From contig JAUVVQ010000020.1 of the NCBI GenBank assembly GCA_030604525.1, positions 1 to 38,701 on the forward strand: a stretch of 38,701 nt of DNA, given 5' to 3'. Origin of the DNA: Phycisphaerae bacterium. Lineage in GTDB: Bacteria > Planctomycetota > Phycisphaerae > Sedimentisphaerales > Anaerobacaceae. The notes beneath the pieces are model-generated. The model did not search any database. It had not been told where the DNA came from and saw only the letters and a program-made list of their open reading frames with translations. The position numbers and the translations under genes are program-made. This document shows positions 15,447 to 22,931 of the stretch, one piece after another (within the stretch, counting starts at the first letter, position 1; the number at the start of each line of letters is the position of its first letter).

Positions 15447-18400
15447 ATGGACGGCAGGAAGCAACAGGATGTAACCAGCCGGAGAGCTTCCCGGCGCGGT
15501 GAAATTGAGGAACTTCGCAGCGGTGGCGGCTTCTTCATTGGAATCGACATCGGCTCAATCAGCAGTGACGTTGTGGTCGTTGATGCCGATTTCAATGTAA
15601 TTTTCAGTGATTACAAACGAACCATAGGCAGGCCGATAGAGACTGTATTCGAGCAATTGCAACAAATCTTCGAGCAGATAAACCCATCGAACGTAACTCT
15701 TACTGCGGTAACGGGAACATCGGGACGATTTTTAAGCGAGCTTGCTGATTTGCCCTTCGTAAATGAAATACCGGCACAGACGGCAGGTGTTTGCAAATTG
15801 TTTCCCGAGCTAAGCGATGCCACGATTATCGAGATGGGCGGTCAGGACAGCAAGCTGATAACTGTCTGCTCTAAGGGAGGGAAAAGGGGTATTCATGATT
15901 TTACTTTGAATACCGGTTGTGCAGCGGGGACGGGTTCATTTCTTGACCAGCAGGCGGACCGGCTTGGGATTAATATTGAAGAAGAGTTCGGAAGACTTGC
16001 GATTGAAAGCCGGAATGTGCCGCGTATGGCGGGACGATGCTCTGTTTTCGCAAAGAGTGATATGATTCATCTTCAGCAGCAGGCGACACCAAACTGCGAC
16101 ATTATAGCAGGACTTTGCAGGGCGCTTGCGAGCAATTTAAAAAGCAATCTCGGCAGGGGTAGAAAATTTATCAAGCCCATTGTGTTTACCGGCGGTGTCG
16201 CTGCCAACCTCGGTGTGGTAAAAGCGATAGAAAGTGTTTTTGAATTGTCGGATGGTGAATTGATTGTCCCGGATGAATGTTTCTTCACCGGGGCGATTGG
16301 AGCTGTTGCATCAGCCAGCCGCAGGGACTCATCCCGAAAGAACGGCTCTATTGACCTTGGGAAGATTGAGAGATATTTATCCTCTCGAGGTTCAGCACTG
16401 GAGGGTGCACCTCGCCTTGAGAGATTATCGAAGCCGAGTATGCCGGAGCCGAAAAGCATCGTTCATTCTGAATTACTGGCAAATGCGAGAGGGCCGATAG
16501 ATACTTATCTCGGTGTTGATGTCGGCTCAATCAGTACAAATGTCGCGGTTATTGACGAGCAGGACCGGCTCCTTTCAAAAGCTTATTTAATGACGGCAGG
16601 CAACCCCCTCGAGGCGGTTCGCAAAGGCCTTGATATGGTTGGAAAAGAGGTAGCCGGGAAAGTTAATATACTCGGTGCGGCAACTACCGGCTCGGGAAGA
16701 TACCTTACAGGGGACTTTATCGGTGCGGATGTTGTTATCAACGAGATTACAGCTCAGGCGACGGGTGCCGCAATTGTAAATCCAAAGGTCGATACCATAT
16801 TTGAGATTGGCGGCCAGGACAGTAAATACATCTCGCTGGAGGGTGGTGTTGTCGTTGATTTTGAAATGAATCACGCCTGTGCAGCCGGAACCGGCTCTTT
16901 CCTGGAGGAGCAGTCGCAGCGGCTCGGAATTAACATCGAAGAAGAATTTGCTCAATTGGCTTTGGAAAGTGAATCTCCTATCAAGCTTGGGGAAAGATGC
17001 ACGGTCTTTATGGAATCCGACCTGTTAAGTTTCCAACAGCAGGGCGCAAGGACCGATGACCTCGTAGCCGGTCTTAGTTATTCTATTGTCTCCAATTATC
17101 TTAATCGTGTCGTAGGCAGGCGAAAGATAGGCGATAACATTTGTTTCCAGGGCGGGACCGCTTTTAATAAAGCGGTTTGGTCGGCATTTGAAAAAGTAAC
17201 CGGCAAACCCATTATAGTTCCCGAGAACCACGAAGTAACCGGCGCCATCGGCGCTGCTAAAATAGCCGCTAGGTTTATGGACAGGCAGAAGCAGAAGTCC
17301 GGCCAACGAGCCGAAAGCGGTTTCAGGGGTTTTGAAAATCTTGCAACCATAGAATACAGTGTAGAATCTTTCACTTGTGAACATTGTCCTAACCACTGTG
17401 AAATTAAAAAAGTTCAGTTGCCCGGCTCTGAACCGTTGTATTACGGCTCAAGGTGTGACAGATATAATCTGCAAAAAAGGACGGATAAAAGCAGGGGTTT
17501 GGGTGCTTTCGAGTATCGCAGAAAGAAGATACTGGAGTATTCAGGACTGAAGGATAAGAGAAGGAATGTGAAATCCGGTAAAGGCAAAATTGGGATTCCG
17601 TTCGCTTTGACCTGCCGGCAATTACTGCCGCTGTTTTCACGGTTTTTCCAGTCGCTCGGCTTCGAAGTAGTTTTTTCCGGTGAGACAAATAAAAAAATAA
17701 TCAAAAAAGGCCTGGAGACAGTAACCGCACAGACCTGCTTTCCTGTCAAAGTTGCTTACGGGCACGTTGCTGAGCTGCTGGAAAAAGACGTGGATTTTAT
17801 TTTTCTTCCAAGCATTGTTTCTATGGTAGCCGGTTTTCAGGAGAACAAACACAACCAACTATGTCCTTATGTTCAATCATTTCCCTACCAAATCAGAACG
17901 GCTTTTGCAGGCCGGTTCGGCTCGAAAAAGATTTTGACCTCGCCGATTCGATTTTCTGACGGCGAAAAATTAATGCGGAAAAGTTTCATTGCTCTTGGAA
18001 GGCAAATCGGTGCCTCCAAAAAAGCGATAATTAAAGCTTTAAAAGAAGGTCTATCTGCGCAGAAACAGTTTGAGGATGATTTAAAACGCAAGGGCAGGGA
18101 GATACTCCAAAAGACCGGGCCTGAGCAGAGACTGTTCGTGCTTGTTTCGCGTCCATATAACGGCTGTGATGAAGGCACGAATCTTGAGCTGCCTAAAAAA
18201 CTCGGCGAGCTTGGCGCCGATGTGATTCCGATGGATATGCTTGAGTTAAAAAACAGCTCGTTAAGTGATGAGTATCTGCATCAAAGCGTTTATTGGTCGT
18301 ATGGTCAGAAAATCTTACGTGCCGGCGAGATGATAAAAAGCGACCCGCGGTTATTCGGTATATATCTTTCGAATTTTAGCTGCGGCCCCGACTCTTTCCT

Positions 18401-19823
18401 GATGACGTTTTTCAAAGAGTTAATGGAGCAAAAGCCCTCCCTGCAGCTTGAGCTGGATGAACATTCTGCTGATGTAGGCGTGATAACCCGGCTTGAAGCA
18501 TTTCTTGAGAGTTTGAAACACTATCACCTGAAAAGAGGAGAAGAAACCCGGCCCAGAAAGACAGTGAAACATCACATACACAAAGGCCGAAAACTTTACA
18601 TACCATATATGGGAGATTGTTCTTATGGAATGGCTGCCTGTTTCAGGGCTTATGGTCAGCCAGCTCAGGTTACACCGTTGGCGGATGAGTCCGCATTAGT
18701 GCTGGGTAGAAAATTCACCACCGGAAAAGAATGTCTGCCTTGTGCAATTACTGCGGGCGAGATGTTAAAGGTGGCAAAATCGGATGAGTTCGAACCTGAG
18801 AAATCCGCCTTCTTTATGCCGGGAGCTTCCGGGCCATGCAGATTCGGAATGTATAGTTGTCTGCACAGATTGATTCTAAAATATGCCAATATTGGAAATG
18901 TCCTCATAATAGACCCCAACCAGGACGCCAATTTCTACCGTGAGTTTGCGAGCAGCGTTGACGGCAGCAGTGGTTTCGGCTTTATTAAAGCTATGTGGGT
19001 TGCAATGGTTGGTATCGATTTATTGCGTAAGTTAATCCTCCGGGTGCGTCCCTTTGCAAAAGACCGGCAAAAAGCACAGCAGGTTTATGATGACGCTATG
19101 AAGCGGTGGATTTATGCAGTTGAGGCCAAAAACAATCTTTCAGAATGTATCGACCTTATGGATTCAATCGGCTCGGCATTTGAGAAGGTCGAGCTGGACG
19201 ATAAGATTCGCAAGCCAATGATTGGGGTCATCGGCGAGATTTACGTTCGCAGTCATCCCTTTGCCAATATGAATATAATTAAACGGCTTGAGGAGCTTGG
19301 AGCGTGCTGCGATCTCGCATCGCTTTCAGAATGGGTTTACTATACTAACTTCACACGGAAAGAAATGGCTAAACGAAGAGGACAGCTCCGAAATCGATTC
19401 ACTAATATTCTGCAGAACAAAATTCAGCATAAGATTGAAAAGCAGATGGCAAAACCTCTGGAGAAGCGTTTTGGCAGATTTGTTGAGCCGCCGATAGAGG
19501 AAATTATCGAGCTGGCAAAACCTTACCTGCATCATACCTTCGAAGGAGAAGCTGTATTGACCATCGGTAAGGCGATTGAATATTATCGTCAGGGCTTCGG
19601 CGGAGTCGTAAATGTAATGCCTTTTAGCTGTATGCCTTCTACCGTCGTCTCCACACAAACGATGAGAGTTAGTGCCGATTGCGAAGATATGCCGATTTTG
19701 AATCTGAGTTTCGATGGCCAGGAAAACCCTGCATTGCGAACTCACCTGGAGGCATTTACTGAGCAGGTCCGCAATCGCGAAAACATAGTAAGCGTTTCTG
19801 AAGTGACCGAAGCGGTGAAGTAA
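15447..19823 (+). CDS. Giant BadF/BcrA-type acyl-CoA dehydratase activase
   Basis: A 1458-residue protein with duplicated ATPase domains of the HgdC/BadF/BcrA/BcrD activator family. The first has 'FIGIDIGSISSDVVVVD' at about 30, 'GGQDSKL' and 'TGCAAGTGSFLDQQADRLGI'. The second starts at about 352 ('YLGVDVGSISTNVAVID') with 'GGQDSKYIS' at 455 and 'HACAAGTGSFLEEQSQRLGI'. A Cys motif, CEHCPNHC, lies near 641, and a DUF2229-like domain from about 714 ('IGIPFALTCRQLLPLFSRFF'). The last third resembles the dehydratase D-component (HgdB-like), ending in 'GVIGEIYVRSHPFANMNIIK'. Activators use ATP to push an electron from a 4Fe-4S cluster into a partner; here activator and putative partner are one chain. 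Such long forms exist in anaerobes; their substrate is unknown. No dehydratase gene is adjacent. Confidence 0.88.
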   Translation: MDGRKQQDVTSRRASRRGEIEELRSGGGFFIGIDIGSISSDVVVVDADFNVIFSDYKRTIGRPIETVFEQLQQIFEQINPSNVTLTAVTGTSGRFLSELADLPFVNEIPAQTAGVCKLFPELSDATIIEMGGQDSKLITVCSKGGKRGIHDFTLNTGCAAGTGSFLDQQADRLGINIEEEFGRLAIESRNVPRMAGRCSVFAKSDMIHLQQQATPNCDIIAGLCRALASNLKSNLGRGRKFIKPIVFTGGVAANLGVVKAIESVFELSDGELIVPDECFFTGAIGAVASASRRDSSRKNGSIDLGKIERYLSSRGSALEGAPRLERLSKPSMPEPKSIVHSELLANARGPIDTYLGVDVGSISTNVAVIDEQDRLLSKAYLMTAGNPLEAVRKGLDMVGKEVAGKVNILGAATTGSGRYLTGDFIGADVVINEITAQATGAAIVNPKVDTIFEIGGQDSKYISLEGGVVVDFEMNHACAAGTGSFLEEQSQRLGINIEEEFAQLALESESPIKLGERCTVFMESDLLSFQQQGARTDDLVAGLSYSIVSNYLNRVVGRRKIGDNICFQGGTAFNKAVWSAFEKVTGKPIIVPENHEVTGAIGAAKIAARFMDRQKQKSGQRAESGFRGFENLATIEYSVESFTCEHCPNHCEIKKVQLPGSEPLYYGSRCDRYNLQKRTDKSRGLGAFEYRRKKILEYSGLKDKRRNVKSGKGKIGIPFALTCRQLLPLFSRFFQSLGFEVVFSGETNKKIIKKGLETVTAQTCFPVKVAYGHVAELLEKDVDFIFLPSIVSMVAGFQENKHNQLCPYVQSFPYQIRTAFAGRFGSKKILTSPIRFSDGEKLMRKSFIALGRQIGASKKAIIKALKEGLSAQKQFEDDLKRKGREILQKTGPEQRLFVLVSRPYNGCDEGTNLELPKKLGELGADVIPMDMLELKNSSLSDEYLHQSVYWSYGQKILRAGEMIKSDPRLFGIYLSNFSCGPDSFLMTFFKELMEQKPSLQLELDEHSADVGVITRLEAFLESLKHYHLKRGEETRPRKTVKHHIHKGRKLYIPYMGDCSYGMAACFRAYGQPAQVTPLADESALVLGRKFTTGKECLPCAITAGEMLKVAKSDEFEPEKSAFFMPGASGPCRFGMYSCLHRLILKYANIGNVLIIDPNQDANFYREFASSVDGSSGFGFIKAMWVAMVGIDLLRKLILRVRPFAKDRQKAQQVYDDAMKRWIYAVEAKNNLSECIDLMDSIGSAFEKVELDDKIRKPMIGVIGEIYVRSHPFANMNIIKRLEELGACCDLASLSEWVYYTNFTRKEMAKRRGQLRNRFTNILQNKIQHKIEKQMAKPLEKRFGRFVEPPIEEIIELAKPYLHHTFEGEAVLTIGKAIEYYRQGFGGVVNVMPFSCMPSTVVSTQTMRVSADCEDMPILNLSFDGQENPALRTHLEAFTEQVRNRENIVSVSEVTEAVK

Positions 19824-19965
19824 TTTATAAAGTCGATTGTTGCTGCGAATTTTATAACCGGCTGTCGTGCGCCCTGTTTAATTTAAAAACGTTTTCATTT
19901 ACAGCAATTCCGAATAACTTTAGAATGCATCGTTGAAGCCAATTTACAAAAGGTGGTGATTGAAG

Positions 19966-20853
19966 ATGCGTACAAATCATTCCGGAAAATTTAAAACGTA
20001 TTTGTATCCTGTTCTTGTTGTCCTGGTATCGTTGATAGCTGCAGCAATTTTCATTGCTGCTCAAGGCGAATATATAAATAATCCCGTTTTTACCTCGCAG
20101 GAAGTTACCTCTGAGCCGAATCAACCCGGCTACGATGCAAATGAATCCTCCAGCCAAAACGATGAAAAGGGCGAAGAATCTCGACCGCCGGACCACAATC
20201 ATCCGGCTTTCAAGCAGCGTAACTCCGAAAGATACCTCCTCGTAGAGCGTTATATCAAAGCACAAGGTATCGGTGACCCAAACGTCTTAAAAGCAATGCG
20301 GACTGTCCCGCGGCATTGCTTTGTCAGGAAAAGTGATTTGCGTGCGGCTTATCAGGATAGGGCGCTGTATATAGGAAAGGGACAAACTATAAGTCAGCCC
20401 TACATAGTTGCTTATATGACCGACGCCCTCGAGTTGAATTGCGACAGCAGGGTTCTGGAGATTGGCACCGGCTCCGGATACCAGGCGGCTGTGTGCGCAG
20501 AAATCGCAAGTGAAGTCTATACAATTGAAATCATCAAGGAGCTGGCCTACTCCGCCAGAAAAAGACTCAATGACCTTGGTTATCACAATGCGACTGTTAA
20601 GTTTGCAGATGGATATTACGGCTGGAAAGAAAAAGCTCCCTTCGATACCATTATAGTAACCTGCGCAGCCGGTTTCGTACCGCCGCCTTTGATTGAACAG
20701 TTAAAGCCGGGGGGGAAAATAGTTCTTCCTCTGGGAAATCCCTTTGGTGTGCAAACCCTGGTTCTGGTGACAAAAGATGCAGAAGGGAATGTAACAAGCA
20801 GACGGCTTTTGCCCGTCCGTTTCGTGCCTATGACCGGTAAAGTCGAAAAGTAG
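19966..20853 (+). CDS. Membrane-anchored protein-L-isoaspartate O-methyltransferase family protein
   Basis: A 295-residue PCMT-family protein. Residues about 9-33 ('YPVLVVLVSLIAAAIFIAAQ') are a signal anchor, followed by a polar, probably disordered linker of about 50 residues. The enzyme domain then matches Pcm closely: 'VPRHCFVRKSDLRAAYQDRA', 'GKGQTISQPYIVAYMTDAL', and SAM motif I 'VLEIGTGSGYQAAVCAEIAS'. The family converts isoaspartate in aged proteins to its methyl ester for repair. An exported or membrane-bound form would act on envelope proteins, which is inference. The frame opens at a TTG (19960), but the GGTGG site fits the ATG at 19966 better. Downstream of the CoA activase by 142 bases. 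Confidence 0.87.
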   Translation: MRTNHSGKFKTYLYPVLVVLVSLIAAAIFIAAQGEYINNPVFTSQEVTSEPNQPGYDANESSSQNDEKGEESRPPDHNHPAFKQRNSERYLLVERYIKAQGIGDPNVLKAMRTVPRHCFVRKSDLRAAYQDRALYIGKGQTISQPYIVAYMTDALELNCDSRVLEIGTGSGYQAAVCAEIASEVYTIEIIKELAYSARKRLNDLGYHNATVKFADGYYGWKEKAPFDTIIVTCAAGFVPPPLIEQLKPGGKIVLPLGNPFGVQTLVLVTKDAEGNVTSRRLLPVRFVPMTGKVEK

Positions 20854-20861
20854 AACACTAC

Positions 20862-20939
20862 GAGCCGGATACAGGGACAGGATTGCAAACTCAGCGTTTG
20901 ACCTGCTGAGATTGGTATCACTTCACCCTCAGCCGGCTC
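20862..20939. repeat. Nested inverted repeats between converging genes
   Basis: Outer arms GAGCCGG (20862-20868) and CCGGCTC (20933-20939) enclose an inner stem CTCAGC (20890-20895)/GCTGAG (20905-20910). The structure sits just after the methyltransferase stop and before the end of the converging membrane-protein gene. It may act as a transcription end or mRNA-stabilising fold; no U-tract follows. Confidence 0.35.
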
Positions 20940-20980
20940 AGCAGAATTTTCAGGATAAGCATATTGACAGCTTCTTTTTG

Positions 20981-21754
20981 CTAAATACCCCAGCCGAGCT
21001 TGTCTTTATGCCACCAGTAAAACCGGCCCAGTAGATTTGCTGCGACCATTGCAAGATAAATAAAAGCTACTTTTTGATAAATAAATGCTGTGCCTAATAG
21101 ATAATTTAAAACAATGGGGATATACATTATAGCCGCTCTTAAACCTCCTGGAAGCGGCAGAGTTGATGTAATTTGTGCAATTAAGCCGCCAAGAACACAA
21201 AAAACTAAAACCAGCCCGCAGTATGGCAAAAATGTTTTGAATATCGAGCGAATGATTGATATTGGTTCCAGTGCATCGATGGAATCAAACAGAATCACTT
21301 TTAACAATGCCATCGGAAGAAAGAAAATGCCGCCCGCTGTCAGCGCCCAAAAGATTAAATCGGTTCGTTCCGTGAAGATGTAATATACAGACGCCCAGCA
21401 AAAACAGGCGGCAAAGCCACCGAACGTAAGGAATAACTGCGAGAGAAGCTCGCCTTTACCAGGGGTATTGTAAACTGCAATATCCGGTGCGCGGCGTCCT
21501 CCCCTGGAACTGTCAAAAACACAATGCCCAAGGTAATAAAAGACGTAGCCGACAAACAGAACATAAATGACCAGAGATAATATGCCGCCAAAAACATCAA
21601 GAAACGGAAGGACGAATTTCCTGATTAGAAACGGTGTGACAAGAAAAATTACGAGATGAATTATCCCCGATATGCTCATCGGATAAAGCAATATGTCGAT
21701 TAACCATGGGACCTTGCGTTCAGTAACTAACTGTGGGTTTTCTATTATTTTCAC
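20981..21754 (-). CDS. Multi-spanning membrane protein, paralogue of next gene
   Basis: A 257-residue integral membrane protein with five or six hydrophobic spans. It shares with the next gene a common plan: 'DILLYPMSISGIIHL' near the N-terminus, a conserved segment 'CVFDSSRGGRRAPD' in the middle (the paralogue has 'CVRDSAEGGIRAPE'), 'LIFWALTAGGIFFLPMALL', and the ending 'LLGRFYWWHKDKLGWGI' (paralogue 'LLGRFYWRYEGKLNWGI'). The family is of planctomycete type, without known function to me; weak similarity to YIP1 or DUF4013 proteins is possible. Unlike its paralogue it has no zinc ribbon. The start is a GTG at 21754, 30 bases after the upstream gene. Confidence 0.75.
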   Translation of the reverse strand: MKIIENPQLVTERKVPWLIDILLYPMSISGIIHLVIFLVTPFLIRKFVLPFLDVFGGILSLVIYVLFVGYVFYYLGHCVFDSSRGGRRAPDIAVYNTPGKGELLSQLFLTFGGFAACFCWASVYYIFTERTDLIFWALTAGGIFFLPMALLKVILFDSIDALEPISIIRSIFKTFLPYCGLVLVFCVLGGLIAQITSTLPLPGGLRAAIMYIPIVLNYLLGTAFIYQKVAFIYLAMVAANLLGRFYWWHKDKLGWGI

Positions 21755-21784
21755 TTTTTTTTACAGTTCCAATTTATAAGGCGG

Positions 21785-22903
21785 TTAAATGCCCCAGTTC
21801 AGTTTCCCCTCATATCGCCAATAGAACCGTCCTAACAGGTGTCCTGTTGTCAGTAAAGTATAGCTGGTGATGAAGCCCGGAAGAGACAGTAAAACTCCGG
21901 CAAAGGCGAATAAACTGGGGAAAGTCAAGATGAATCCTAAAGCGAACAATAATACCGCAGGGACAAACGAGAAAAGAATGATGCAGATAATTAATCCGAT
22001 ATAGCCAAAGAAAGTGCTCAAGATTGAGCCGATTACCAGCAGCGGATTTAACCCGGAAATGGAATTGGATAGAATAACCGACAGTAATCCCATAGGGGTA
22101 AGAAAAACACCGAGGGAGGTTAGTGACCAGAATAAGACATCGTACTTGTGGGAAAAGTAAAGATAAATGAAAGCGGGCATCTGTAATAATATGATACAGC
22201 CGATTATCATCAATGTGAGCTGGAAAAGCTCGCCAATCCCCGGCGTAATGGCAACAGTTTCAGGCGCCCGGATGCCGCCTTCCGCACTGTCACGCACACA
22301 CTGGCAAAAATACCAGAATAAATACATCAAAAGAACGATTTTTACAAAAAAGCCGCCAAAGAAAACAAAAAACGAAATTACCAACAAGGGTAGAAATGCT
22401 GCGGTAAATATCGCGGTTATAAATTGCAGAGCCGAAAGTAACAACAGAGAGCCGAAGATTACCCCGAGAATCGTAAGCCCGGATTTGTTTAGCGGATAAA
22501 GAAATACATCTATGACGGCAGGCAAAGAGCGTTTCTCGACAGCACCGGGCTGTTCCGGAAGCCGAGTCGGGAATATTTGTTCGCCTGCCTGCGGCTTTTC
22601 TGAAGCGGTTTCTTCCGGAAGCGGCCCGACAGACAGTGGCAGCTCGCTGTTTTTCTTTTTCGGCAAATCCAGGAACTGTATATCCAAAAGCGGGTCCCCG
22701 GAAATGTTTTGCAGGAGAGGTTTTTCTTTTTCCGATTGCGTTTGATTGATTTCAGGCGTTGGTACAATTAAGGTTTTTTTACAGGCGGGACATTTCCCTT
22801 TTTTACCGGCTTGTTTTTTTGCAATTTTGATTTTTCGCCCGCAGTATTTGCAGCGAAATCTGATATATCCGCTTCCCGTATTTTGTGTTCCTCCCTCTTT
22901 CAT
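21785..22903 (-). CDS. Zinc-ribbon membrane protein
   Basis: A 372-residue protein from the ATG at 22903 (a TTG nine bases upstream is also in frame). The first 45 residues form a zinc ribbon, with CKYC and CPAC separated by a 'GRKIKIAKKQAGKKGK' stretch, a domain very common at the N-terminus of planctomycete proteins. A polar linker of about 90 residues follows, and then about six membrane spans that are paralogous to the preceding gene. The ribbon is probably cytoplasmic. No function is known. It begins 28 bases after the alaS stop and likely shares its transcript. Confidence 0.78.
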   Translation of the reverse strand: MKEGGTQNTGSGYIRFRCKYCGRKIKIAKKQAGKKGKCPACKKTLIVPTPEINQTQSEKEKPLLQNISGDPLLDIQFLDLPKKKNSELPLSVGPLPEETASEKPQAGEQIFPTRLPEQPGAVEKRSLPAVIDVFLYPLNKSGLTILGVIFGSLLLLSALQFITAIFTAAFLPLLVISFFVFFGGFFVKIVLLMYLFWYFCQCVRDSAEGGIRAPETVAITPGIGELFQLTLMIIGCIILLQMPAFIYLYFSHKYDVLFWSLTSLGVFLTPMGLLSVILSNSISGLNPLLVIGSILSTFFGYIGLIICIILFSFVPAVLLFALGFILTFPSLFAFAGVLLSLPGFITSYTLLTTGHLLGRFYWRYEGKLNWGI

Positions 22904-22931
22904 TTTTACCAAATCTTAGAAAAAGAGTAAT

